64,000 nt of DNA from Nesterenkonia aurantiaca (GTDB taxonomy: Bacteria > Actinomycetota > Actinomycetes > Actinomycetales > Micrococcaceae). The stretch is taken from positions 310,001-374,000 of the forward strand of contig NZ_SOAN01000001.1 of NCBI RefSeq assembly GCF_004364585.1. The letters are read 5' to 3'. Position 1 is the stretch's first letter. Every line of letters starts with the position of its first letter. Under the pieces are notes generated by a model. The model worked only from the letters and a program-made list of their open reading frames with translations. It searched no databases and was not told where the DNA came from. The position numbers and the translations under genes were made by a program. Of this stretch, positions 26,941 to 36,575 are shown in pieces.

Positions 26941-27528
26941 TCAAGGCCGTACCATCCGAGCATCTGTGATGGCCGGAGCGCCAGGATCCCGCTTCTCGGC
27001 CCCGTCGAAGCGGAACCCATTGCGGAGATAGAAGGCGATGGCCCGCGGATTCTGCTTGGCCACCCAAAGATCGACGGGCTCGGTCACCGAATCCGACCCG
27101 GGCCCCAGTTCCGAATCCGACCCAGACCCCGTCCCGAGCGTCGCGTCCAGCAGCGTCTGACCCGCCCCGGTGCCGTGGTGCCTGCGGAGGACGTAGACCA
27201 TATAGAGGGAGCGAGCAGGAGACGCAGCGGACTGCGCCTGCTCCTGGGCCGGCCCCGCCATCGCGAAGCCGATGATCTCGCCGTCGGACTCTGCCAACCG
27301 GATGTTCCACTCGTTCCGCGACTCACCAAGGATCTGCGCCCACATCTCGCGGCGCTGGCGAGAATGCCCCTCGGTGAAGAACCCCTCGGGGAGCAGGTCG
27401 AGGTAGGTCTCCTTCCAGGTGGCCACGTGGACCGCTGCGATGCGATCCGCATCCTCGGGGCACGCCCGTCGGATCACCACGTGCGAGGGCCCCGGCGCCG
27501 CACTGCCCGGTGCCTCCGGTCCGCTCAC
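26941..27528 (-). CDS. GNAT family N-acetyltransferase
   Basis: 195 residues from a GTG at 27528 that overlaps the PhzF stop (GTGA). The ORF open to 27597 has no better start. VVIRRACPEDADRIAAVHVATWKETY opens the GNAT fold. The acetyl-CoA loop is degenerate but recognisable as LRRHHGTGAGQTLLDATL, and LWVAKQNPRAIAFYLRNGFRFDG is the classic C-terminal strand-helix. A low-complexity Gly/Ser/Asp insertion (GTGSGSDSELGPGSDS) lies just before that strand. The substrate is unknown. It is co-transcribed with the PhzF-like isomerase. Confidence 0.85.
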   Translation of the reverse strand: MSGPEAPGSAAPGPSHVVIRRACPEDADRIAAVHVATWKETYLDLLPEGFFTEGHSRQRREMWAQILGESRNEWNIRLAESDGEIIGFAMAGPAQEQAQSAASPARSLYMVYVLRRHHGTGAGQTLLDATLGTGSGSDSELGPGSDSVTEPVDLWVAKQNPRAIAFYLRNGFRFDGAEKRDPGAPAITDARMVRP

Positions 27529-28394
27529 CGCTGCACCGTCGGCTCCCCCACCTCGATGGTTCCGCTCACCGTGACCTCGGCCCGGCCGCCGACCCACAGC
27601 GACTCACCGTCACCCTCGACGTGGATCCGGCCGCGGCGCTGCAGCACGGTGCCCTGACTAGCCACGTAGGGCGGGGTCATCTTTCCCGAGTACTCCAGCC
27701 ACTGGGCCACCGAGGCATTCAGGCTTCCGGTGACCGGATCCTCGCGCAGCGCCCCGGTGTCATCCGAGAAGAAGGCACGCAGCTCGAGCGCGGTGTCCGC
27801 ACCCTGAGGCTGCAGCGCCACCACGCCGAAGTGTCGGTACTCCGGATCGGTGATCATGGACAGATCCGGGGTGACACCCAGCACGGTCTCCGCGCTCTCG
27901 AGCAGCAGCGCGACCCACCCGGGGCCGTTGTCCACCCAGGCCGCGTCCAGCACCTGATCCGCAGTGAGTCCTAGAGCCTCGGTGAGCATCTGGCGGGCGG
28001 CCTTCGGGACCGGCCCCGATCGGACCAGACCCGGGGCACCGAAGGACAGCGTCTGGTCTCCGATCTGCACCGGGACCAGCCCCACACCGCATTCCTGGAC
28101 GACGACGCCGGCGGATCGAGGCTCGTGACCGAGGTCCAGCCAGGCGCGGGCGGAGCCGAGGGTGGGGTGCCCGGCGAAGGGCAGCTCCTTGTCCAGCGCG
28201 AAGATCCGCACCCGATAATCCGCCTCGGCGGTGGTCGCAGGCAGCAGGAAGGTGCACTCGGAGAGATTGGTCCAGCGTGAGATGGTGCGCATCTGCTCGT
28301 CGGTGAGGCCCTCGGCCTCGGCGATCACTGCGACAGGGTTGCCCATGAATGGTCCGTCACCGAAGACGTCGACCTGGCGAAATGGCTTCAACAT
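27525..28394 (-). CDS. PhzF family isomerase
   Basis: 289 residues, the normal length for the family. FRQVDVFGDGPFMGNPVAVI, LSECTFLLP, RVRIFALDKELPFAGHPTLGSA (the Glu/His-Pro catalytic region) and REDPVTGSLNASVAQWL are diagnostic of the diaminopimelate-epimerase-like PhzF fold. Although named for phenazine biosynthesis, most actinobacterial members are of unknown substrate and no other phenazine genes are here. A TAAGAT hexamer precedes the ATG by six bases, suggesting leaderless initiation. The gene overlaps the GNAT gene at its end. Confidence 0.88.
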   Translation of the reverse strand: MLKPFRQVDVFGDGPFMGNPVAVIAEAEGLTDEQMRTISRWTNLSECTFLLPATTAEADYRVRIFALDKELPFAGHPTLGSARAWLDLGHEPRSAGVVVQECGVGLVPVQIGDQTLSFGAPGLVRSGPVPKAARQMLTEALGLTADQVLDAAWVDNGPGWVALLLESAETVLGVTPDLSMITDPEYRHFGVVALQPQGADTALELRAFFSDDTGALREDPVTGSLNASVAQWLEYSGKMTPPYVASQGTVLQRRGRIHVEGDGESLWVGGRAEVTVSGTIEVGEPTVQR

Positions 28395-28400
28395 GGGCTC

Positions 28401-28406
28401 ATCTTA
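28401..28406 (-). promoter_or_regulatory. -10 hexamer of the PhzF gene, leaderless type
   Basis: TAAGAT on the minus strand, then GAGCCC, then ATG at 28394. This is the same six-base spacing as at several other genes in the window. Confidence 0.5.
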
Positions 28407-28426
28407 GACAGACTTCGGCGGCGCCC

Positions 28427-28462
28427 CGCATGCACCCCGCGCGCACCTCGCATGCACCCCGC
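28427..28462. repeat. Direct repeat between copA and phzF
   Basis: CGCATGCACCCCGC occurs at 28427-28440 and 28449-28462, a 22-base period with an 8-base spacer. It lies in the short gap downstream of copA and upstream of the PhzF promoter. Confidence 0.8.
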
Positions 28463-28473
28463 CAAGCGTCGGC

Positions 28474-30863
<2,390 letters not shown>

Positions 30864-30867
<4 letters not shown>

Positions 30868-31085
30868 GACTGGCGCGCGGCGTCGTAGCCGGCCTCGTCC
30901 ACGGCGGCGAGCACCGCCTCGTCGGTGAGCCCGGCCCCCTCGGCGAGGGTGAGGTCCAGCAACCCGGTCTCCGCGCTGACCTCCAGCCCGGAGACGCCGG
31001 GGAGCAGCTCGACCTCGGCTCGCACCGCGCTCTCACAGTGGCCGCAGGACATTCCCTCCACGCTGTATCGGCGGGTCTGGGTCAT
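30864..31085 (-). CDS. copZ: Copper chaperone, heavy-metal-associated domain protein
   Basis: 73 residues, a complete ferredoxin-like HMA domain. [19 protein letters not shown] holds the metal-binding CxxC, and VDEAGYDA is the usual C-terminal strand. The start at 31085 has GAGGAG seven bases upstream; the longer frame to 31130 runs into the operator and is not used. It should carry Cu(I) to the adjacent CopA. It is the first gene of the operon, and its ATGA overlap with copA couples translation. Confidence 0.92.
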
Positions 31086-31125
31086 GATGGCTCCTCGAGG
31101 GATTGATCGGCGGTGCAGGAATACT

Positions 31126-31156
31126 CTCAAATATACCCCCTAAGGGTATATTTGAG
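31126..31156. promoter_or_regulatory. CsoR operator between copZA and csoR
   Basis: A perfect inverted repeat with 13-bp arms, CTCAAATATACCC (31126-31138) and GGGTATATTTGAG (31144-31156), around a five-base centre. Its core TATACCC-CCTAA-GGGTATA matches the known CsoR site type (ATACCCCCTAGGGGTAT). It sits 41 bases before copZ and 47 before csoR, where it can block both promoters. Confidence 0.9.
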
Positions 31157-31202
31157 GAACATAGCTCATATAGTGGTGACCTTGGCCACCGGAGGAGGAT
31201 CC

Positions 31203-31559
31203 ATGGACAGCTCAGCGCTCGAGAACCCTGCAGACACCTCAGGCGACGCCTCGACCGAGACCCCCGCCCAGGAGCACCATCACGGGTATATGACGCAGAA
31301 GGACCGCTACCTCGGGCGGCTGCGTCGGATCGAGGGGCAGAGTCGCGGGATCCACCGGATGGTGGAGGAGGATGCCTACTGCATCGACATCCTGACTCAG
31401 ATCAGCGCCACCACGGCGGCGCTGGAGAACGTGGCGATGGCCCTGCTGGAGGACCATCTGCGGCACTGCGTGGCTGACGCCGTCGCCGCAGGAGGGGATC
31501 AGGCCGAGGAGAAGCTGCAGGAGGCCACCGCCGCCATCCGTCGCCTCGTGAAATCCTGA
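31203..31559 (+). CDS. csoR: Copper-sensing transcriptional repressor CsoR
   Basis: 118 residues from the ATG at 31203, which follows GGAGGAGG; the frame open from 31113 runs through the operator. The Cu(I) ligands Cys60, His85 and Cys89 have the exact C-x24-H-x3-C spacing of M. tuberculosis CsoR. KDRYLGRLRRIEGQSRGIHRM is the family's DNA-contact helix. A His-containing N-terminal extension (QEHHHGY) precedes it. The protein should release the operator at 31126-31156 when copper binds, derepressing copZ-copA and itself. Confidence 0.95.
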   Translation: MDSSALENPADTSGDASTETPAQEHHHGYMTQKDRYLGRLRRIEGQSRGIHRMVEEDAYCIDILTQISATTAALENVAMALLEDHLRHCVADAVAAGGDQAEEKLQEATAAIRRLVKS

Positions 31560-31567
31560 CCCGCCCT

Positions 31568-32530
31568 ATGATGACACCCGCGCGCGGCGTCGCCCTGATG
31601 GTTCTCGGCACCCTGGCCATGGCCGCCTCGGCGGCGATGATCTCAGCCATCGACGGCGAACCGCTCAGCGTCGCGGCCTGGCGCTGCCTGCTCGCGGTGC
31701 CCATGCTGCTGCCGCTGGCGGCCTGGGAGCTGCTGCGTCGGAGGGGCAGGGCGAACCTCTCACGGGGCACGATGATCGGTGCGCTGATCGCCGGTGTGGC
31801 CCTGGGCGTGGACTACAGCTTCTACAACACCTCGATCAATATGATCGGGCCGGGCATCGCGACCGTGCTGATCAATGTGCAGGTCGTGATCCTGCCGCTC
31901 ATCGCCTGGGCAATGGAGGGCGTGCGGCCGATGCGCCAGTTGGCGCTGATCATCCCGCTGATGCTCGCCGGGGTGGCGCTGACCGCCGGGGCGCTGGACC
32001 TGGGGAACGTCCAGCTCGCGGGGGTGCTGGCAGGACTCGCGGCGGGCACCGGATATGCGCTCTACCTGGCGATCATCCGACGCACCGCGCCGAAGGAGCC
32101 GCGGCGCCACAGGTCCGCGCCGTTCACGATCCTCAGCCTGGTCTGCCTCTCGGCCGGAGTCACCACCGCGCTGACCGCCGCCGGACTGGGCCGGCTCGAG
32201 GTGCCCCAGGGCCTGGAAGGCTGGGGGCCGATGCTCGCGCTGGCCTTCGTCGGGCAGGTGCTCACCTACCTGTGCTTCAACGTCGCCATGACCGCGATCT
32301 CCGAGACCGCCTCCAGCACACTGATGCTGCTCTCGGCAGTCTTCGCGGTGGCGCTGGCGGCGGTGCTCTTCGCCGACATCCCCAGCGCCTGGCAGCTGGT
32401 GGGCTGCGCGATGATCATCGGCGGAGCCTGGTGGAGCGCCGCGGCGGCACGCAGAAGGGCCGGAGGCGCGGTGCCTCCGACCCTTCCAGCCGGCTCATCC
32501 GAGAGGAACAGGACGAGTTCGCGGCGCTGA
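31568..32530 (+). CDS. EamA/DMT family membrane transporter
   Basis: 320 residues with ten predicted transmembrane helices in two EamA repeats (first: MVLGTLAMAASAAMISAIDG to LMLAGVALTAGALDL; second: VLAGLAAGTGYALYLAII to MIIGGAWWSAAAA). ETASSTLMLLSAVFAVALA is the usual penultimate-repeat signature. It is a drug/metabolite exporter by family; the substrate is unknown. It begins only 8 bases after the csoR stop, so it may be read from the same promoter and respond to copper, although that could be simple read-through. Confidence 0.87.
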   Translation: MMTPARGVALMVLGTLAMAASAAMISAIDGEPLSVAAWRCLLAVPMLLPLAAWELLRRRGRANLSRGTMIGALIAGVALGVDYSFYNTSINMIGPGIATVLINVQVVILPLIAWAMEGVRPMRQLALIIPLMLAGVALTAGALDLGNVQLAGVLAGLAAGTGYALYLAIIRRTAPKEPRRHRSAPFTILSLVCLSAGVTTALTAAGLGRLEVPQGLEGWGPMLALAFVGQVLTYLCFNVAMTAISETASSTLMLLSAVFAVALAAVLFADIPSAWQLVGCAMIIGGAWWSAAAARRRAGGAVPPTLPAGSSERNRTSSRR

Positions 32531-32549
32531 GCCACCCACCCTCATCGGA

Positions 32550-34064
32550 TCAGTGGTCGTGATCCTCATGGTCGTGATCATCGTCGGCCTCGGCGCGGTC
32601 GTGATCATCGTCGGCTGCGGCGTGATCCTCGTCGCCCTCAGCGCGGTCGTGATCCTCGTCGTCATGACCCTCCTCGGCGTGGTCACCCTCGTGCTCCGCC
32701 GCGCCCTCGGCCGTGCGGCCGTCCACAGCGGCGATCTCATTCGGAGTGAAGTCCAGCTCGGCTGAGTTGATGATCTCCATCGAGCCGAGATCCACCATGT
32801 GCAGGGTCTGCGCATCGGGCTCGGTGATGTAGGCGATGTCGTCCACCACGCGGATCGCCGGGCGCGGCTCCTGCCACTCCTCGGGCTCGGTCCACTCCTC
32901 CATGATCTCCAGATGATCGGTGTGCTCGCCGGTCTCCGGATCGATGACATGCAGCTGACCGTCCTCGGCGAGCACCAGCGCCTCTCCCTCCGGCCCGCGG
33001 GCCAGGGAGCGGAAGTTGTAGGCGGCGTCGAGGTCGACGATCGTGATCTCACCGCTGGCGGTGTCCACCAGGGACACCTGAGTCATCGGCTCCTCACCCT
33101 CGGAATCGGTGTTGTAGTCACCCAGGAAGACCGGCGAGTCCTGGGCCGGCGCGAGGTTGCCGATGCGGGCGTAGTCCTCCTCGGCCTGGACCTTGGTGAA
33201 CTCGGTGCCGTCGAAGACCAGCACGCCGTCCTCACAGCCCACCGCGATCATCCCGGCAGGACCGGAGGCTTCACCGTGGACGCCGGGGCATTCCTCGCTG
33301 CGCGCCACCTCCTCGCCGTCGGCGTCCAAGACCCGGGCGCCGTTGCGCTCGTCCTCGTTGCCCAGGGTCTCGAAGCGACCGCCATCGCTGAAGACCGCCG
33401 CCACGCCGTGGTGCGCCTCCTCGGTCTCGGTGACCTCGGTCTGAAGCTCGGTCTCGACGTCGAGCTCGGAGAGCTCGTAGCTGTGGATCTCACCGTTGCC
33501 GTCGAAGAAGAGCGTCCCGAGGCCGTCGTGGGAGACCACGTGGCCCGGGGCGGGACCGTCCACGGTGATGTCACTGACGTATGGATCGGTGGTGTAGAAG
33601 TGATCGTGCTCCCCGTGCGGCTCGCCCCAGGTGCCGCCATCGATCAGCCGGAAGCTCTCACCCTCGGTGAGGAAGAAGTGTCGCCCATCGCCCGCCGGGC
33701 TGACCCGGACGAAGCCCTCGGTCTCGTCCTCGCTGAGCACCTCCAGCGTCGCGCCGTCGAGCACCGAGACGCCGCCCTCATAGGTGACCGCCAGGCGCGG
33801 GCTGGGACCACCAGCCTCCTGGGTCTCGCGCTCGGAAGGATCGACGGCGGCCTCACCCGCATCATCTCCAGCGGCGCCGGCCTCATCTCTAGCGTCGGCC
33901 GCATCTGGGGACTCGGCTGGCGCGGTGGCGGTGGCCTCGCCGTCGGCGGCTTCATCGGCGGCGCCCGGCGAGGCATCATCGGCGCAGGAGACCAGGGCGA
34001 GGGCGGAGATCATGAAGACAGAAGGCAGAGTGAGATGCTTGGAGATCATGCGAATCATTCTCAT
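32550..34064 (-). CDS. AztD-like zinc-binding lipoprotein with His/Asp-rich tail
   Basis: 504 residues. The signal peptide ends in ALVSC (lipobox Cys27), followed by an Ala/Asp/Glu-rich linker (about 28-88) and a beta-propeller-like body of the zinc metallochaperone AztD type. The body has LAVTYEGGVSVLDG, a His cluster GEPHGEHDHFY and DYARIGNLAPAQDSPVFLGDY. The C-terminal 55 residues are an His/Asp/Glu repeat (DDDHDRAEADDDHDHEDHDH), an obvious metal-binding tail. AztD normally hands zinc to the binding protein of the AztABC importer, but none of those genes is here. Two Zur-type boxes lie at and just upstream of the start. The start could be ATG 34064 or ATG 34049. Confidence 0.82.
   Translation of the reverse strand: MRMIRMISKHLTLPSVFMISALALVSCADDASPGAADEAADGEATATAPAESPDAADARDEAGAAGDDAGEAAVDPSERETQEAGGPSPRLAVTYEGGVSVLDGATLEVLSEDETEGFVRVSPAGDGRHFFLTEGESFRLIDGGTWGEPHGEHDHFYTTDPYVSDITVDGPAPGHVVSHDGLGTLFFDGNGEIHSYELSELDVETELQTEVTETEEAHHGVAAVFSDGGRFETLGNEDERNGARVLDADGEEVARSEECPGVHGEASGPAGMIAVGCEDGVLVFDGTEFTKVQAEEDYARIGNLAPAQDSPVFLGDYNTDSEGEEPMTQVSLVDTASGEITIVDLDAAYNFRSLARGPEGEALVLAEDGQLHVIDPETGEHTDHLEIMEEWTEPEEWQEPRPAIRVVDDIAYITEPDAQTLHMVDLGSMEIINSAELDFTPNEIAAVDGRTAEGAAEHEGDHAEEGHDDEDHDRAEGDEDHAAADDDHDRAEADDDHDHEDHDH
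34048..34064. promoter_or_regulatory. Zur-type box 1 overlapping the AztD-like start
   Basis: ATGCGAATCATTCTCAT is a 17-bp near-palindrome resembling actinobacterial Zur sites (TGAAAATCATTTTCA type). It covers the first ATG codon of the AztD-like gene, so zinc-loaded Zur bound here would block initiation. Confidence 0.7.
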
Positions 34065-34078
34065 TTAACCCCAAGCCA

Positions 34079-34097
34079 ATTGCAAATCGTTCGCATT
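34079..34097. promoter_or_regulatory. Zur-type box 2 upstream of the AztD-like gene
   Basis: ATTGCAAATCGTTCGCATT has the same core as box 1 (TGCRAATCRTTCKCA) and lies 31 bases further upstream, about three helical turns centre to centre. Two boxes in phase strengthen the Zur assignment. Confidence 0.65.
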
Positions 34098-34201
34098 AGA
34101 GTCCGAAGGGGAGCATGACTCGGCGTACACCACCCTTCACGATCAGCGCCATCCGGTGTCGGAATGTGTCGAACCCCGTGACGTTCTCGAACACCCCGAT
34201 T

Positions 34202-34207
34202 TAGACT
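34202..34207 (+). promoter_or_regulatory. -10 hexamer of the methyltransferase gene, leaderless type
   Basis: TAGACT, then CAGATC, then ATG at 34214. No Shine-Dalgarno is present. Confidence 0.5.
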
Positions 34208-34213
34208 CAGATC

Positions 34214-35005
34214 ATGCCCAGTACCCAGTGGAACCCGGGGGCGTATCTGACCTACGCCTCCGAACGAACTCAGCCTTTCATCGACCTGCTCCAGCGTGTG
34301 CGCGCCCCCCGGGCGGACCGGATCGTGGACCTCGGATGCGGACCCGGCAACGGAATGCCGGTGCTGCGTGGAATGTGGCCGAAGGCCTGGATCACCGGGA
34401 TCGACTCCTCGCAGGAGATGCTTCAGCGAGCCGGCGAGGCCACCGATGACGATCGGATCTCCTACGCCCGCGCCGATATCCGGGACCTCCATCTGGAGGC
34501 GAAGGCCGACCTGATCGTCTCCAACGCCGCGCTGCAGTGGATCCCCGAGCACCGCGAGCTGCTGCCGGCGATCATGGACAACGTGGCCGCCGAGGGCGCG
34601 CTGGCGGTGCAGGTCCCCGGCAACTTCGGCGCCCCTAGCCACCGGCTCCTCGCCGAGTTCGCCGCCAAGCGTCCCTACGCGGCGCATATCGACCCGGAGT
34701 CGCTGCTCAAGCCCACCGCCGAGCTGAGCGACTACATGCTCGACGTCTCGCTGCCCGGCTGGGAGGTCGAGGCCTGGGAGACCCGCTACCACCATGTCCT
34801 GCAGGGCCAGGACCCGGTCTTCGACTGGATCTCCGCGGCCGCGGCGCGTCCGGTCCTCGAGGCACTCCCTGCCGATGTCCGCGAGGAGTTCATCGCCGAG
34901 TACAAGGCAGCGCTGCGTGAGGCCTATCCGGCGACCAGGATCGGCACGATCCTGCCGTTCCGCCGACTGTTCTTCATCGCCCGGCGCAGCTCCGGGCGCG
35001 GCTGA
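34214..35005 (+). CDS. tam: Trans-aconitate 2-methyltransferase-like SAM enzyme
   Basis: 263 residues, the family length. The SAM-binding motif is RIVDLGCGPGNGMPVL, followed by ITGIDSSQEMLQRA, YARADIRDL and LIVSNAALQWIPEHRELL. The opening MPSTQWNPGAYLTYASERTQPF is characteristic of Tam, which methylates trans-aconitate, a spontaneous inhibitor of aconitase. The gene stands alone with a leaderless-type promoter. Other Tam-like methyltransferases have different substrates, so the assignment is by similarity of motifs only. Confidence 0.85.
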   Translation: MPSTQWNPGAYLTYASERTQPFIDLLQRVRAPRADRIVDLGCGPGNGMPVLRGMWPKAWITGIDSSQEMLQRAGEATDDDRISYARADIRDLHLEAKADLIVSNAALQWIPEHRELLPAIMDNVAAEGALAVQVPGNFGAPSHRLLAEFAAKRPYAAHIDPESLLKPTAELSDYMLDVSLPGWEVEAWETRYHHVLQGQDPVFDWISAAAARPVLEALPADVREEFIAEYKAALREAYPATRIGTILPFRRLFFIARRSSGRG

Positions 35006-35038
35006 GCGGTCCGCAGGAAGCGGTCCAGGCTGAGCCGG

Positions 35039-35044
35039 TAGGGT
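35039..35044 (+). promoter_or_regulatory. -10 hexamer of the CPBP-like gene, leaderless type
   Basis: TAGGGT, then TCTCGC, then the GTG start at 35051. Confidence 0.45.
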
Positions 35045-35050
35045 TCTCGC

Positions 35051-36127
35051 GTGACTGTTCCTCCCTCCTCCCCGGCGACGCCGCGCACTCCCCTGGTCAT
35101 CCTGAGCACCTTCGTGCTGGTGGCGCTGACACTGGGCTGGCTGATCGCTCTGCCACTGGTGCTGATGAGTCCCGAGGAGCGCAGCACCGCCCAGCTCGGG
35201 GTGTATTACAACCTCTTCATGGTCACCCCGGCCCTGGCCGCGGTGGTCGCCTATGTCCTGGAACGCCGGCAGCCGGCGGCGGTGCTCTACGGCCACCACT
35301 CAGGCGCAGCCCAGCCCGAGCAGGCGGCGCAGGCAGAACACTCAGCGCAGCCCGAACACTCAGCGCAGCCAGAACAGGCAGAGCACTCAGTGCAGGCCGG
35401 GCAGGTGCTCAAGCCGCAGAGTCTGACCGACGCCCTGGGCATCACCCCGCTGCGTCCGGTGCGCAGGCTGCTGGGCTGGTCCGTGCTCGGACTGCTGCTC
35501 TTCTTCGCCTTCAGCTTCATCGCGCTGCCGCTGGGCGGCGCGCTGGGGGTCTATCCGTTCGACCCCTCGATGCCGCTCTTCGTGCAGGATCTGAGCTCAC
35601 GGCTGGGTCGCGACGCCACGGAGTTCATCGCCACCGGCCTGCTGCTCGAGGTGGGGATCATCTTCTCGGCCTCGGTCCTCGGGGTGTTCCTGCACGCCGG
35701 GATCGAGATGGGCTGGCGCGGCTACCTCTTCCCGCGGCTGCAGCTGCGCTGGGGCCCGCGCGCCGCCGTCGTGGTCACCGGTGTGGTCTCCGGACTCTGG
35801 TACGCCCCGCTGCTGGCCGCCGGGTTCTTCTATGACCAGACCCCGGTGTTCCAGGCGCTGGCGCTGATGCTGGGCTACGCGCTCATCATCGGCGGCGTGC
35901 TGGCCTGGCTGCGGATGCAGTCCGGGTCGATCTGGCCCGCCGCATTCGCCCAGTCGATGATCTCGGCGGCGGCGATCCTGCACTTCTGGTTCGCCGAGGC
36001 GGGCGAGATGGTGGACCTGCGCCAGGCCACCCTGCAGGGGTTCACCGGATGGATCCTGCCCGGGGCGCTGCTGGTGGGGCTCTTGATCTTCGCCCGCCGC
36101 GCCTACCCCCAGAGCGCCAGCCGCTGA
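35051..36127 (+). CDS. CPBP-fold (CAAX protease-like) membrane protein with altered active site
   Basis: 358 residues from a GTG start, with about eight transmembrane helices. A Gln/Glu/Ala/His repeat (AEHSAQPEHSAQPEQAEHS, about 95-115) forms a soluble loop. The CPBP/ABI domain is recognisable at GIEMGWRGYLFPRLQLRWGP. The normal EExxxR motif is reduced to IEMGWR (only Glu219 kept), the FxxxH histidine is replaced (GLWYAPL), and the last HxxxN is QSMIS. With three catalytic-site changes it is unlikely to be a protease. It could be a membrane scaffold or immunity-type protein, but there is no bacteriocin gene beside it. Confidence 0.75.
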   Translation: MTVPPSSPATPRTPLVILSTFVLVALTLGWLIALPLVLMSPEERSTAQLGVYYNLFMVTPALAAVVAYVLERRQPAAVLYGHHSGAAQPEQAAQAEHSAQPEHSAQPEQAEHSVQAGQVLKPQSLTDALGITPLRPVRRLLGWSVLGLLLFFAFSFIALPLGGALGVYPFDPSMPLFVQDLSSRLGRDATEFIATGLLLEVGIIFSASVLGVFLHAGIEMGWRGYLFPRLQLRWGPRAAVVVTGVVSGLWYAPLLAAGFFYDQTPVFQALALMLGYALIIGGVLAWLRMQSGSIWPAAFAQSMISAAAILHFWFAEAGEMVDLRQATLQGFTGWILPGALLVGLLIFARRAYPQSASR

Positions 36128-36245
36128 GAAGCACCAGACACACCAGCGTCACACGGCCGACAACCCCGAGAAACGCCCTCCCTCTAGCCTGAGTCCAGGC
36201 AGCCCAGCAGCTGCCAGCACTCAGGCCTCACGGGGAGGAACGGCG

Positions 36246-36575
36246 ATGGTGAATCCGGCACAGCAGCCGGTGGCGGAGGACTCCGCTCTGCGCCTGCGCA
36301 CCCGATCCGGAGAGATCACGGTCAGCGGGGACACCCTGCATCTGCCCGCTCCGGACACGGCCCCGGTCCAGCTGGCCCCGGGGCCGCTCGCACTGATGCG
36401 CGCCCTGATGAAGGCGCAGGGAGCGGTACTCTCCAGGGAGCACCTGTTGGCGGTGCTGCCGCACTGCGGCTAGGAACATGCCCTGGAGATGTGGGTCTCG
36501 CGGCTGCGTCAGGCGCTGCCTGACCCGAGGATGGTCAAGACCGTGGTCAAGCGCGGCTACCGGCTGGTGGTCTGA
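36246..36575 (+). pseudogene. Winged-helix domain (uroporphyrinogen-III-synthase-type C-terminus) broken by an amber stop
   Basis: The reading frame starts at an ATG with GGGGAGG eight bases upstream and encodes an OmpR-type winged helix (LAPGPLALMRALMKAQGAVLSREHLLAVLP). A TAG interrupts it at 36471-36473. The same frame continues without shift as EHALEMWVSRLRQALPDPRM and VKTVVKRGYRLVV to TGA at 36573. The full 109-codon product matches the DNA-binding tail that some actinobacterial uroporphyrinogen-III synthase-like proteins carry, but no HemD catalytic domain precedes it. The stop falls just before the recognition helix, so the 75-residue product could not bind DNA normally. The end overlaps the convergent BCCT gene by 19 bases. 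A sequencing error is the main alternative. Confidence 0.72.

Noticed and set aside
27525-28394. Phenazine biosynthesis locus suggested by the PhzF name
   Set aside because: No other phz gene is present; PhzF-fold isomerases are widespread without phenazines.
32553-32765. Small plus-strand hydrophobic protein (Val/Ile-rich)
   Set aside because: It is the reverse reading of the His/Asp repeat codons of the AztD-like tail; no ribosome-binding site or conservation sign.
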